Counted from the stretch's first letter, positions 35,356 through 44,882 are shown. The stretch: 64,000 nt of DNA from Gemmatimonadaceae bacterium (GCA_036496605.1 DASXKV010000011.1:30322-94321), one strand, 5' to 3'. Numbers and translations: made by a program. The notes: generated by a model not told the origin, from the sequence alone.

Positions 35356-36546
35356 GTGCTCGCGTCTTCTCCTCCCGTTTCCGCAGCCCGGCCACGCCGT
35401 TCGTTGGCGCATCGTGCGCTGGCGTCCGTTGCCTACGTTGCTCTGTGGTCCGCCGTCGGCGCGTTATTCGCCGCGCAGTCGTACATCACGTACTCCTACA
35501 GCGGCACTCGAGCGGTCTCCGGTCTTCGGTTGCTTGGCTTCGCGCTGGCTGATTGGTACGTGTGGGCGCTGCTGGCGCCCGCGATTTTCTGGCTCACGCG
35601 ACGATTCAGCTTCATTCGACATCCCTGGCGCTCCGCGGCGATACATCTGCCGGCGACGTTCGCCTTCCTGTTCGCGCGGATGGAGTTGCGCGTGCTCGTC
35701 GGACAATTGATTCCCGCGGTGCGAATGGGGCCAGCGGGAATCATGACGTCGATGGCGCTACAGGTCTTCGTGTACTGGTCAATCGTCGCGGTCGCGCTGG
35801 CTCTCCAGTATCAGCGGATGTATCGCGAAGAACAGTTCGCAGCCGTGGGCCTCAAGACGCAACTCGCGCGCGCCGAGCTCGGCCTGCTCAAGATGCAATT
35901 ACAACCGCACTTTCTTTTCAATACGCTCAACGCGATCTCGGAACAGGTTCACGCCGATCCTGAAGGAGCCGAGCGCATGATCACGCATCTGAGCGAGCTG
36001 CTGCGTCACACGATTCACTCCGGAGAGGCGCAGGAGATCTCACTCGGCGAGGAGCTGGCGCTGCTCGAGCGCTATCTCGTGATCCAGCGCGCGCGATTCG
36101 CCGGACGACTCGAGGTGACACTCGACGTCGACGCGGGCGCCATGGGAGCGCTCGTTCCCAATCTCGTGCTACAGCCGCTGGTCGAGAACGCGATTCGGCA
36201 TGGCATCGCGCCGCGAGCGAGCGGCGGCCATGTCGAGGTAGTCGCGCGGCGCGACTTGAAGAAGCGCCAGTTGCTGCTCGAGGTGCGGGACGACGGCATC
36301 GGTCTCGAAGCAGCGCGGGCGCGCCGCCGCTCGGCGTCCAACACCGGTGAAGGGGTCGGCATTCCGAATACCGCCTCGCGGCTCCGGCAACTCTACGGGG
36401 CGGAGTACACGTTCACGTTAGGCGGCCGGCCGGCGGGCGGAGTCGTCGCGTCGCTCGCGTTACCGCTGCACGATACCCTCATGGTTCATCACGCGTCCGG
36501 TATGCATCGACCGTCGCCCTACGGCGGAGTGGTACATGGAGCGTAG
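35356..36546 (+). CDS. LytS/YehU-type sensor histidine kinase
   Basis: 396 residues from a GTG, chosen because the frame farther upstream is antisense to the flavoenzyme gene and low in protein character. Four TM helices (about 15-140), then a His_kinase domain with LQPHFLFNTLNAI (His185) and a HATPase with LQPLVENAIRHG and a Gly-rich lid (GEGVGIPNTASRLRQLYG). It phosphorylates the LytTR regulator encoded directly downstream (11-bp overlap). The stimulus is unknown. Confidence 0.88.
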   Translation: MLASSPPVSAARPRRSLAHRALASVAYVALWSAVGALFAAQSYITYSYSGTRAVSGLRLLGFALADWYVWALLAPAIFWLTRRFSFIRHPWRSAAIHLPATFAFLFARMELRVLVGQLIPAVRMGPAGIMTSMALQVFVYWSIVAVALALQYQRMYREEQFAAVGLKTQLARAELGLLKMQLQPHFLFNTLNAISEQVHADPEGAERMITHLSELLRHTIHSGEAQEISLGEELALLERYLVIQRARFAGRLEVTLDVDAGAMGALVPNLVLQPLVENAIRHGIAPRASGGHVEVVARRDLKKRQLLLEVRDDGIGLEAARARRRSASNTGEGVGIPNTASRLRQLYGAEYTFTLGGRPAGGVVASLALPLHDTLMVHHASGMHRPSPYGGVVHGA

Positions 36547-37363
36547 CAGCGCGCCGCGAATGACCATGCGCGGCGCGACGCCACTCCGGGTCCTCCTCGT
36601 CGACGACGAGCCGCTCGCGCTCCGGAAGCTGCGTCGATTGTTGTCCAGCGAGCGCGACATCCAGATCGTGGCCGAGTGCAGTGACGGCAAAGCCGCGGCC
36701 GATGCAATCCGTCGTCATGCACCCGACCTCGTCTTCCTCGACGTCCAGATTCCCGAGCTCGACGGCTTTCAGGTTCTCGATTCCCTGGCTGTGAGAGTGC
36801 TGCCAGTGATCATCTTCGTCACCGCGTACGACGATCACGCCCTGCGCGCTTTCGATGCGCACGCGCTGGACTATCTCCTCAAGCCAGTCGGACGCGACCG
36901 TTTTCGCGAATCTCTCGACCGCGCACGAGAGCGGGTCCTGGAGCGCCGCGCCGCGGGCGTGGTTGATGCCCGCCTCCTCGCTTTGCAGGGTGAGCGGAAA
37001 GCGACGGCGGAGATGGCGACATCGCGCTGCCTAACGCGCATCGCGATCAAGGGCGATGGCCGCGCCTTCTTCGTACGCACGGACGACGTGGACTGGATCG
37101 AGGCGGCGGACAACTATGTGCGATTGCACATCGGCGGAACGAACCACGTCGTTCGGGAGAGTCTCCGGACTCTCGAGACGAAGCTCGATCCCCGGCTCTT
37201 TCTACGCGTGCACCGCTCAGCCATCGTGAACGTGGACGCGATCCGGGAGATGCAGCCGTGGTTCCACGGCGATCACGTGATCATTCTGCGGAGTGGCGCG
37301 CGCCTGACGTGCAGCCGCCGATACGACGAGCGGCTCCGGCAGATGCTCGCGAATGATCTGTAA
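36536..37363 (+). CDS. LytTR-family response regulator
   Basis: 275 residues. ATG with GGAG 6 bases upstream, overlapping the kinase gene by 11 bp. Receiver domain (18-135) with DDE (23-25), Asp69 (VFLDVQIPE) and KP; C-terminal LytTR domain (about 170-275) with FVRTDDVDWIEAADNYVRLH and FLRVHRSAIVNVDAIREM, a beta-type DNA-binding fold. Targets unknown; the SPFH gene 107 bp downstream is a candidate. Confidence 0.9.
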   Translation: MERSSAPRMTMRGATPLRVLLVDDEPLALRKLRRLLSSERDIQIVAECSDGKAAADAIRRHAPDLVFLDVQIPELDGFQVLDSLAVRVLPVIIFVTAYDDHALRAFDAHALDYLLKPVGRDRFRESLDRARERVLERRAAGVVDARLLALQGERKATAEMATSRCLTRIAIKGDGRAFFVRTDDVDWIEAADNYVRLHIGGTNHVVRESLRTLETKLDPRLFLRVHRSAIVNVDAIREMQPWFHGDHVIILRSGARLTCSRRYDERLRQMLANDL

Positions 37364-37470
37364 GGCCAACTGGCCGATTGCCTCACCGCCCCGGTACTCG
37401 TCCATCCATAGCGGCCGTGACGTGCGACCGCCCAGTCCTCAGACCAATACCGGCGCATAGCGAGGAACCG

Positions 37471-38451
37471 ATGGGGCTCCGCGACTTCATCAGCAAACAG
37501 TTCATCGACGTCATCCAGTGGACCGAGACCGGTGACGGTGTCCTCGCGTATCGATATCCGATGCAGGACATGGAGATTCAGTACGGCGCCCAGCTCACCG
37601 TTCGCGAATCGCAGATGGCGCTGTTCGTGAACGAGGGAAAGGCCGCGGATGCGTTCAAGCCCGGACTCCATACCCTCGAGACGCGGACGCTGCCGATCCT
37701 TACGAATCTTCGAAACTGGGACAAGGCATTTCAGTCGCCGTTCAAATCGGACGTCTACTTCTTCTCGACGCGACTCCAGACGAATCAGAAGTGGGGAACG
37801 CCCAATCCGATCGCGATTCGCGACAAGGATTTCGGGATGATCCGACTGCGCGGGTTCGGCGTGTACTCGTACCGCATGGTGAACCCGCTTCTCTTTCATC
37901 AGAAGGTCAGTGGGACACGCGACCTGTACACGGTCGCGGACCTCGACGGTCACCTGCGTAACACGATCGTTGGCCGAGTGTCGGATGCGTTCGCGCAGAG
38001 CAAGATTCCCTTTCTCGACATGGCGTCGAATCTCAACGCGCTCTCGCAATCCTTGACCGGACAGTTGGCGTCGATCTTCACCGATCTCGGGCTCGGGCTC
38101 GACGCGTTCGTGGTCGAGAATCTCTCGCTTCCCGAGGAGCTGCAGCAGAAGCTCGACGAGCGGATCGGAATGAACATCGTCGGCAACTTACGCGACTACA
38201 CCCAGTATCAGGTGGCGCAATCGATGCCCACCGCGGCGGCGAATCCCGGTGGGGGCGCCGGACTTGGTGCCGGCTTGGGAGCTGGTCTAGCGATGGGAAA
38301 GACGATTGCCGATGCGCTCAACCCCAACACGACGCCACCGGCAGGACCTACCGCTGCCGGCGGAGCCGCGACCAAATTCTGCACGAATTGCGGAACATCG
38401 ATCCCGCGGACCGCGAAGTTCTGCTCGGAGTGCGGTACGGCTCAGTCGTAA
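37471..38451 (+). CDS. SPFH-domain protein with C-terminal zinc ribbon
   Basis: 326 residues from the ATG with GAGGA 4 bases upstream. Residues 1-230 form the SPFH/band-7 relative often named virion core protein-like (FISKQFIDVIQWTE, GFGVYSYRM, LGLGLDAFVVENLSLPEE). A Gly/Ala-rich linker follows, then a zinc ribbon with two CxxC pairs (FCTNCG, FCSECG). The family is bacterial; the viral name is historical. Probably a membrane-associated scaffold; the ribbon may bind a partner. Confidence 0.75.
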   Translation: MGLRDFISKQFIDVIQWTETGDGVLAYRYPMQDMEIQYGAQLTVRESQMALFVNEGKAADAFKPGLHTLETRTLPILTNLRNWDKAFQSPFKSDVYFFSTRLQTNQKWGTPNPIAIRDKDFGMIRLRGFGVYSYRMVNPLLFHQKVSGTRDLYTVADLDGHLRNTIVGRVSDAFAQSKIPFLDMASNLNALSQSLTGQLASIFTDLGLGLDAFVVENLSLPEELQQKLDERIGMNIVGNLRDYTQYQVAQSMPTAAANPGGGAGLGAGLGAGLAMGKTIADALNPNTTPPAGPTAAGGAATKFCTNCGTSIPRTAKFCSECGTAQS

Positions 38452-38455
38452 CGCT

Positions 38456-39181
38456 CTACGACTGTCTCAGCGCTCCGAGGACGGCCGGAATCGCGCCAAC
38501 GATCCAGAACAGCACGCCCGCGATCGCGGCCTGTTGCTTCGAGACGCGACCGGTCGCGTACACGCCGATGGCGAGCAGGATCGTTACCCAGATTGTGAAC
38601 AGATCGAAGCGGTTGAGAAGTTGCACAACAATGGGTTTGGTGGTCGCGAGGTCGACGAACCGTGCCGGCCCCAGCGAGAGCTTCACCACGCCGTTGAGTT
38701 GATCTGGTTTCAAAAGGAGTCCTTGAACGGCATTGAAGATCGATTGCACAATCCGCGGGACAAACGAGTAAGCCGCGACAACGAGCGCCGCGTTCAGCGT
38801 CTGCCGCGAATCGACGAGCTTAGCGACGAGCCACGTCATGAAGCCGACGATGATCGCGGCGATCGGCGTGAGGATGATCGGTCCCCACGTGGCCGCGAAG
38901 TTCGAGAATCCCCGCGTGCGCTCGATCATTTCTTCGGTGATCTGTGGATTCTTGCGCAACTGGTCGGCGGCGCGCTCGAACTCCGCATCCATCACCGGCT
39001 GCAACACGCCACGGCTCGCAATGGCGATGATGCCGATCGCAACCGTGACGATGAGCAGCGGAATCAGCCAGCTCCCGCGCTCACGACGACGAAAGACACT
39101 CGCCGGCGAGAAGAAAATGTCGACGAAGTCCTCCCACAGAGAGGCCGGGGGAGCAGCGGCTGCGACGTTAGGTTCGGACAC
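38456..39181 (-). CDS. Yip1-family membrane protein
   Basis: 241 residues, GTG start. An N-terminal LWEDFVDIFFSPASVFRR segment typical of bacterial Yip1 proteins is followed by five TM helices. Function in bacteria is unknown. It converges with the SPFH gene with only 4 bp between the stops. Confidence 0.75.
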   Translation of the reverse strand: MSEPNVAAAAPPASLWEDFVDIFFSPASVFRRRERGSWLIPLLIVTVAIGIIAIASRGVLQPVMDAEFERAADQLRKNPQITEEMIERTRGFSNFAATWGPIILTPIAAIIVGFMTWLVAKLVDSRQTLNAALVVAAYSFVPRIVQSIFNAVQGLLLKPDQLNGVVKLSLGPARFVDLATTKPIVVQLLNRFDLFTIWVTILLAIGVYATGRVSKQQAAIAGVLFWIVGAIPAVLGALRQS

Positions 39182-39306
39182 GGGCCATTGGGTTAGGGAG
39201 TGTGTCGAGGGCGACGAGGGCCAGCTGAACGCCTTCGCATTCCGGAATCAGCGGCGTCAACATTCAACCCCATGCGTCCGAGGTCAACGTTTCGCGGCTC
39301 CGACAC

Positions 39307-39337
39307 AAAAAAACCCGGACACCTTCAGGTGTCCGGG
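39307..39337 (-). terminator. Intrinsic terminator of the coiled-coil lipoprotein gene
   Basis: Perfect 11-bp stem CCCGGACACCT/AGGTGTCCGGG (39314-39324 with 39327-39337, 2-nt loop), followed on the minus strand by seven T residues. About 20 bp after the stop of the gene at 39359. Confidence 0.92.
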
Positions 39338-39358
39338 CTTCCTGCGGAGGGGGAGGAC

Positions 39359-40252
39359 TCAGCGCTCGAGAATGATGAGGTACTTCGAGGGCGACCAGAA
39401 CCGATCCGCATCTTTGATCTTCAAGTTGCCACGGAACAACGTGTGATCGCGGAAAGCGACGTCGGCGTCATCGAGGCTCTGTCGCGACACGATCGCGTAC
39501 TGACGCGTCGAATCCGGCACCGCGATCTCGTGCACTTCACGCTGATCGATCGCGTTGAACTGCGACGCGTCGAGGGTCCGCGCAGGCTGCAACGTGCGAC
39601 CAGGATGGGCCAACAGAAGGTTCGCGCCGCCCTCCCGCACCACGATGCCCTTCTTCACGAGCTCATCCTCGTTACCGATGATGTAGTACACCTTATTGCT
39701 AGTCGTCTGCAGCAGCGCCAGCTCGGTGCCGAGCTTCGCGTTCGCGCCGGCGAGGCTATCGACCTGTACCTGCATCGAGGCGACTCGCGCGGTCTGCCGC
39801 TGAATCGTGGCATTCAGATCCAGAATCATCTTCTGATCGCTGTCGACCGTCTGAAGGAATCGCGAACTGTCGGCGGCGAGGCGCTTCACATGGCCGCGGC
39901 TCGCGGCCAGTTCACGCGCCGTTGTCTGCGCACGCTGCACGAGGGCATCGACGCGCACGAGCAGGTCCTTCCGCGCTTGCAGCTGATCCTGAATCGGGCT
40001 CTCGCTATCCTTCTTTCGCTTCGGAGCGGGCAGGTCCTTGACCCGAGTGATCTGGCTGTCGATCTGGGTGATGAACCTGTCCGCGTCCAGCACTACCGTC
40101 ATCAGGGAGTCCTTTTGAGCGGCCAGCTGATTGGTGAGCTTCAATTGCTCCGCGGTTTGCACGCTGTCGGCGCGCACTTGTTCGTGGGACATCTTGCAAG
40201 CGGCAATGCCGCCCACGATTGCGAGGACGGCTAACGAACGCAGCTGAATCAT
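39359..40252 (-). CDS. Coiled-coil lipoprotein
   Basis: 297 residues. Lipoprotein signal GGIAAC (Cys19). Residues 25-165 form long heptad-rich helices (DSVQTAEQLKLTNQLAAQKD, DALVQRAQTTARELAASRG, ATIQRQTARVASMQVQVDS). The C-terminal 110 residues form a compact alpha/beta domain (KVYYIIGNEDELVKKGIVV, TLFRGNLKIKDADRF). Similar architectures occur in predicted outer-membrane stress proteins, but I recognise no named family. Monocistronic, with its own terminator. Confidence 0.65.
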   Translation of the reverse strand: MIQLRSLAVLAIVGGIAACKMSHEQVRADSVQTAEQLKLTNQLAAQKDSLMTVVLDADRFITQIDSQITRVKDLPAPKRKKDSESPIQDQLQARKDLLVRVDALVQRAQTTARELAASRGHVKRLAADSSRFLQTVDSDQKMILDLNATIQRQTARVASMQVQVDSLAGANAKLGTELALLQTTSNKVYYIIGNEDELVKKGIVVREGGANLLLAHPGRTLQPARTLDASQFNAIDQREVHEIAVPDSTRQYAIVSRQSLDDADVAFRDHTLFRGNLKIKDADRFWSPSKYLIILER

Positions 40253-40385
40253 TGTTGGACCCGTTTGAGGATTCGCGAATTCTAGATGCCATCCGGGTAC
40301 CGTGCTGTGACGACGCGCACGCTCACCGCTGCGTATAGGCGATAGGCACGGACGTTTGCCGCCGCGTTCGCTTCATGCAAGCCGA

Positions 40386-41687
40386 CTACCGTTCGATCAG
40401 GTCCTTGAGGAACTCCTTCACGCGCGGGTCCTCGGAGCGTGAAAGTTGGGCAATGGTGCGGCGGCGGATGCCGGGGTTCTCGTCGTTCTTGGCGATTGCG
40501 AGCAGCTTGTCGACGGCGAGCTTGTCGCCGCTCTGCACGTAGAAGCTGATCAGCGCCTCCTTCATCTGCGGATCGGTAGTCGTGTCATAGAGCTTCACGA
40601 GATCGGCGGTCGGCACGCCAGCGCGCGAGGCGTAGGAAAGCGCGCGGCGCCGGGTCGCGATCGGCGCGTTCTCGTCGCGCGCGATGCCCAAGAGCCAGCG
40701 GGTGTTCTCGGTGCCGCCGACCTCGGCGAGTGCCGACAATACTGCGTCGCGTGAATGGTCACCTGTCAGGCGCGGGTAGATCTGACGCAACAGGTCCGCG
40801 TCTCGCCCGGTGGCGTATTCGGTGCCGAGCCCGCGGATCGCGGTGTAGAGAACGTCGTCGGGAACGTCGGTGCGCTGAACGACACTCCGCAAGAAATCGC
40901 GGGCACGCGGGTCACCCGAACGCGCGAGGGCGCCGAGCGATTCCTTCGAGAGCCAGGTTCGATCGCCGGACAGGTTGGCGCGCGCGAGTTCGATGAGTGG
41001 CGGTATGCCCGCGCCATGGTCGAGGCGGGACAGAACGCCTAACGCCGTGCGACGCACATCCATGTTGTCGCTCTCGTCGCGCGCGAGCTGGAGCAGCGCA
41101 TCGCTCACTTTGGGCGAGATCGCTCCCTCGAGCCCCGCCGTCTGTCCGAGCCACGAGAGCGCCGATCGACGCGTCTCGCGGGGACGTGAGGCGTCGCGGC
41201 CGATCGCGAGCAGGTCGCCGCTCATGTCGCCCGCATCGGCCAGCATTGCGGGCATGACCGCTTCCCGACCGACGCGCCCTTCCTCCTCGCGAGCGAGCGA
41301 GAAAAGGTAGTCCGCGGCCTCTTCGGGACGCACCGTACCCAGGTCGGTCGTGCCAGCATCCACGCTCGGTGGCCCGACATAGGTCTGGATCGAAATGACG
41401 TCGCGGTCGGCGCGGTCGAGCACGACCCGCACCGGTCCGGCGACGCAAGGATCGGGGCGGCGGCCGTCGTCCCACGACCCCGAATAACTGTTCGGTCCCG
41501 TCTGGATGTAGCTGCGGCCGTTGCCGCACACTCCCGGTCGTGCGGCAAAACTGAATTGGACGCGTCCCTCGCGGGCCGAGGAGATGCGGCGAGCAAGCGA
41601 CGACTGGGCGTGAGCGGAGGACGTAAAGGCAAGCATCGCGAGCACGAGAGCGCTGCTCGCCAAGGAAAGAGCGCGATGAATTTTCAT
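40386..41687 (-). CDS. Secreted HEAT-repeat protein
   Basis: 433 residues. Signal peptide ending SSAHAQ. A short beta region (30-115) carries two Cys, then about eight HEAT repeats of roughly 35 residues (RDASRPRETRRSALSWLGQT, ARDESDNMDVRRTALGVLSRL, AKNDENPGIRRRTIAQLSRS). Starts inside the stop of the larger HEAT gene (ATGA overlap). Probably a periplasmic protein-binding solenoid. Last gene of the ECF sigma operon. Confidence 0.75.
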   Translation of the reverse strand: MKIHRALSLASSALVLAMLAFTSSAHAQSSLARRISSAREGRVQFSFAARPGVCGNGRSYIQTGPNSYSGSWDDGRRPDPCVAGPVRVVLDRADRDVISIQTYVGPPSVDAGTTDLGTVRPEEAADYLFSLAREEEGRVGREAVMPAMLADAGDMSGDLLAIGRDASRPRETRRSALSWLGQTAGLEGAISPKVSDALLQLARDESDNMDVRRTALGVLSRLDHGAGIPPLIELARANLSGDRTWLSKESLGALARSGDPRARDFLRSVVQRTDVPDDVLYTAIRGLGTEYATGRDADLLRQIYPRLTGDHSRDAVLSALAEVGGTENTRWLLGIARDENAPIATRRRALSYASRAGVPTADLVKLYDTTTDPQMKEALISFYVQSGDKLAVDKLLAIAKNDENPGIRRRTIAQLSRSEDPRVKEFLKDLIER

Positions 41688-43474
41688 TTTTCAATCAACT
41701 CCATGAGCAGTTTCGTGGTCCGCGGATCGTTCTTGCGCGAGAGATAGTTGATCGCCAACCGCCGCATCTCGAGGTCGGTGCTGTTGCGTGCGATATCGAT
41801 CAGCTTGTCGGTCGCCTCGGGTTCCTTTCGCGACGCGAGCGCCGAGATGAGCTGCTCGCGCATCGATCGAGAGTCCGCGGCGTCGTAGAGTCGGCCGATG
41901 TCGCTGATCGGGAGGTCCGACCGGCTCAGGCGCTGTAAGGCAGCGGATCGGATCTGCGACGATTCACTCGTGTTGCGCACGATTCCGGTGAGCCAGTCCT
42001 GGTTGTCCTTGCCACCGATGCGCGCAACGGCTCCGATGATCGCCATCCTCATTCGCTCGCTGTCACTGTTCCTATAGAGTGAGCGGAGGTAGGCTGCGTC
42101 GTCTGGTGTGCTGCGGTTCGAGTACGCCTCGAGCACTTGCATGCGGAGCGTCTCGGACGCGTCTCGACGTTCCAGCAAACCGCGGAGGCTCGCTCGAGCA
42201 GCTGGACTCTCCGACGACATGAGGCCGCGTACGGCGGCGCGCTGAATGCGCTCGTCGTCGGATGTGCGAAGGATGTCCTCGAGCGCCGCAAGTCCTGCAT
42301 CGCCAGGCATCCGCGGCAGATACGATACTGCTTCCGCGCGCACGGTGGTGCTGGGATCGTTCTTGGCCGACGAGATGAGGAGCGACGTCGCTTCAGCGTC
42401 CCCGCGTCGAGCGAGCATGAAGATCGCCCGGCGTCGGAGCTCGACGAGGCAGTCTTCCCGTCGATCGAGGACGTGTCTGAGAATCGGCAGCGCAGCGGCA
42501 GCATCCATCTGGCTCAGCGCGTTCAGCGCCTCGACGCGGACCATGAGATCTTCCTGGTCGCAGGAGGATCCTGCCTGACGAGCGCTCCGCTCGACGTCAG
42601 TGGCGGCGTCGTCGTTGCCGCGCATCGCGAGCGCACCGCGAATCCGGGTGCGGAGTCCCTCCACGTCCGTGTCGTCGCGTCGCCAACCGTTCGCCGAAGG
42701 TGTCGACGAACGGTCGGCGATACTCCGCAGGACTCGGTCGGCGGCCATCAGCTCATCGGTCGTGCCGATTCGGTAGCGCGAGAAGGCTTCGTAGTACGAG
42801 CTCACGTACGCGTACGAGGAACCTGGATAACGCCGAGTGAGATCATTGAAGAGCTGAGCGGCACGACGATAATCACCGCGATTGAGAGCCTCACGAGCAA
42901 CCCGATATAGCGAGTCGGCCGGGTCACTCAAGACCCACGGCGCAGGCGGGCGTCGATTGAGGAAGTCACCGTCGAGCGATTCCGGCGCCATCGACGCGTC
43001 CGGCCAGGCGCGCGGCGCGATCGCGGTCGTGGGCGGAACTGGCGCGACTGGCGCAGGATCCGTGAGGTCGAACGACATCGCGCGTGGAGTCGTTAGGTCG
43101 CGATCGAACAGGCGCTCGCGCAACCGATCCGCCTGCTCGCGCTGGCGATCGAGCTGGGAATCCTGCAGCTCGCGTTGGCGCTGCTCCAACTCCTGTTGAC
43201 GCTCGAGCTGACGATCCTGAATCTCACGCTGGCGCTCTTCGAGCTCGCCTTGGCGTTCGAGTTGCGCGTCTTGCATAGCGCGCTGCAGTTCCAGCTCCCT
43301 CTGGGACTGCTCGTCGCTGCGCCACTGCAGGCTCTCCACGGCACGAGGCGCGCGCGCCGGACGAGGTGCCGTTTCCGGACGTGCCGGAACCGGCGGTCTT
43401 GGCGGAGTCACCTGTGCCGCCACGGGCGCAGCGGCGCCCGCGATGATACAGGTCAACAGCATTATGCACTTCAT
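41684..43474 (-). CDS. Secreted coiled-coil / TPR / HEAT-repeat protein
   Basis: 596 residues. Signal peptide ending APVAAQ. Residues 50-125 are an extreme Gln/Arg/Glu coiled coil with repeated ELE.RQ.EIQDRQLERQ units. A TPR-like hairpin (about 190-250: ALNRGDYRRAAQLFNDLTRR) and about eight HEAT repeats (280-590) follow. GAGGAG 9 bases before the ATG. The paired HEAT proteins and the preceding sigma/anti-sigma genes form one operon, so both probably act in the envelope response controlled by that sigma factor. Confidence 0.75.
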   Translation of the reverse strand: MKCIMLLTCIIAGAAAPVAAQVTPPRPPVPARPETAPRPARAPRAVESLQWRSDEQSQRELELQRAMQDAQLERQGELEERQREIQDRQLERQQELEQRQRELQDSQLDRQREQADRLRERLFDRDLTTPRAMSFDLTDPAPVAPVPPTTAIAPRAWPDASMAPESLDGDFLNRRPPAPWVLSDPADSLYRVAREALNRGDYRRAAQLFNDLTRRYPGSSYAYVSSYYEAFSRYRIGTTDELMAADRVLRSIADRSSTPSANGWRRDDTDVEGLRTRIRGALAMRGNDDAATDVERSARQAGSSCDQEDLMVRVEALNALSQMDAAAALPILRHVLDRREDCLVELRRRAIFMLARRGDAEATSLLISSAKNDPSTTVRAEAVSYLPRMPGDAGLAALEDILRTSDDERIQRAAVRGLMSSESPAARASLRGLLERRDASETLRMQVLEAYSNRSTPDDAAYLRSLYRNSDSERMRMAIIGAVARIGGKDNQDWLTGIVRNTSESSQIRSAALQRLSRSDLPISDIGRLYDAADSRSMREQLISALASRKEPEATDKLIDIARNSTDLEMRRLAINYLSRKNDPRTTKLLMELIEK

Positions 43475-43516
43475 ATCGGTGATCTCCTCGAGTGCTCTGA
43501 TGGCGATGATCGGGTA

Positions 43517-44161
43517 TCAGTCGTCGGCGGCGTATTCGGAGGCGGCGGTCCGCAGCCGCGGAATGACGTCGCGCTGATCGAGCGCCTGCTGGATGAGCTC
43601 CATCTCGGTGCGGCGTGATGGGTCGCGATCCTTCTCCAACCGTACAACTTGAACGAGGACGAGCTCGAGATCCTCGAGGAGATTGCGGAGCGCTGGATCC
43701 GACCCAGACGGCGAGTCGATGAGTAGACGCGTCGTCAGCAGCAAGTCGTTCGCGCGCTTCATGAACGCGTCGTCCGGACGACCACTGTTCGTCTCGGCGG
43801 GAAGCGCGATGAGCAACGCAGCCGCTTGACCGAGATATCGTGACGTCGCCGGATCGACCGGTTGCATTTCGGCGAAGCGTGCCGGGGGAGCCTGGGTGAC
43901 CGTATCGGCGGTCGCGACCTTCACGTGCGTCGTCGATTTCGAGAGCGACAATCGGCCGATCCCGACGCCGATCACCAGCGCGGCGGCGATACGGAGCCAC
44001 TGTGCATAACGGGTCGGTTTGCGCGATGCCGGGAAGACCTGGGCTTCGACCGCCGTCCAGATCTCGCCGAGGGGCATGTGGCCCTCGTCAGGCGGACGAT
44101 TGTACGTGCGCGCCGCATCCTCCAGCAGATCGTCAAAGCGGTCGCGGTTTTCGTCAGTCAT
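43517..44161 (-). CDS. Putative membrane anti-sigma factor
   Basis: 214 residues. An acidic cytoplasmic N terminus (1-50), one TM helix (about 56-73) and a periplasmic helical domain. ATGA overlap with the ECF sigma gene. Position and topology fit an anti-sigma factor that holds the sigma factor at the membrane until proteolysis. It has no zinc-binding HxxxCxxC motif, so it is not a classical ZAS protein. Confidence 0.65.
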   Translation of the reverse strand: MTDENRDRFDDLLEDAARTYNRPPDEGHMPLGEIWTAVEAQVFPASRKPTRYAQWLRIAAALVIGVGIGRLSLSKSTTHVKVATADTVTQAPPARFAEMQPVDPATSRYLGQAAALLIALPAETNSGRPDDAFMKRANDLLLTTRLLIDSPSGSDPALRNLLEDLELVLVQVVRLEKDRDPSRRTEMELIQQALDQRDVIPRLRTAASEYAADD

Positions 44162-44745
44162 GACTCGTACTCCTTCGCGAACTCGGCGAGTGCGGCGCGG
44201 AGTTGCGCGCGTGCGGCCGAGAGTCGGCTCTTGCAGGTTCCTTCGGCGACGCCGAGCGTCTCGGCGATCTCCGTGTGGGTGTAGCCTTCCAGGTCGTGCA
44301 TGATCAGCGTGGTACGATAGATCTCGGGCAATGCATCGATCGCTTTTGCCAGCCGCTCGCGGAGATCGGGCTCGATTCGACCGTTCCCGTTGGGTGCTGG
44401 GGCGGCGTCGAGATCGGTGAGGTCGGTCTCCCGCTCGCGAAGGCGGCGGACCTTCCGCATGGCATTGGCGACGACAGTGACGGTGATGCGGTGGATCCAG
44501 GTGGAGAAGGCGGCATCGCCGCGAAAGTCGGCGAGTCGGTGGAATGCACGAACGAACGTGTCCTGCGTGAACTCCCGTGCGAGCTCCGCGTCACCCGTTA
44601 GGCGATAGGCGAGCCGATACACCCGGGGTGCGTGGGCGTCATACAGCTCGCGCCCGGCAAGCCGGTCACCGGCGAGAACCCGGGCGATGAGCTCGGGTTC
44701 GTTCACCTTTGGAGTCGTCTGGAGGGCAAACGCGGTCCGTGTCAC
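44158..44745 (-). CDS. ECF-family RNA polymerase sigma factor
   Basis: About 195 residues from a GTG at 44745. The open frame reaches a TTG at 44862, and a shorter GTG exists at 44706; none has a good ribosome site. Sigma region 2 (ELYDAHAPRVYRLAYRLTGDAELAREFTQDTFVRAF, FSTWIHRIT) and region 4 (LPEIYRTTLIMHDLEGYTHTEIAETLGVAEGTCKSRL) are clear. Directs transcription of a small envelope regulon, probably including its own operon. Confidence 0.85.
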   Translation of the reverse strand: MTRTAFALQTTPKVNEPELIARVLAGDRLAGRELYDAHAPRVYRLAYRLTGDAELAREFTQDTFVRAFHRLADFRGDAAFSTWIHRITVTVVANAMRKVRRLRERETDLTDLDAAPAPNGNGRIEPDLRERLAKAIDALPEIYRTTLIMHDLEGYTHTEIAETLGVAEGTCKSRLSAARAQLRAALAEFAKEYES

Positions 44746-44863
44746 GGTGCTCGAGGGGATTAGATGCGGCTCGGGGGGAAAGCGTTCGCTGGGTTTTGGA
44801 TACGGCAGGCTGATAGAGAATGGGAGCGGGCCAAAGGTCCGGGGAGAGGTGATTGACGCCAAG

Positions 44864-44882
44864 TACTTTGTATCCTAAAGTA
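44864..44882. promoter_or_regulatory. Palindrome between divergent genes, TACTTT-N7-AAAGTA
   Basis: Perfect 6-bp inverted repeat (44864-44869 with 44877-44882) in the gap between the ECF sigma gene and the divergent DUF4173 gene, touching the latter's possible first ATG. Candidate operator or overlapping promoter. Confidence 0.4.

Noticed and set aside
37471..38451. Prophage virion core protein
   Set aside because: The name is a database legacy; the domain is a bacterial SPFH relative and there are no phage genes around it.
39200..40234. 344-codon plus-strand open frame
   Set aside because: Antisense to the coiled-coil lipoprotein gene, which has a lipobox and its own terminator.
43120..43300. 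DNA-level tandem repeat in the HEAT protein gene
   Set aside because: The repetition is at protein level (Gln/Arg/Glu coiled coil) with diverged codons, so it is ordinary coding sequence.
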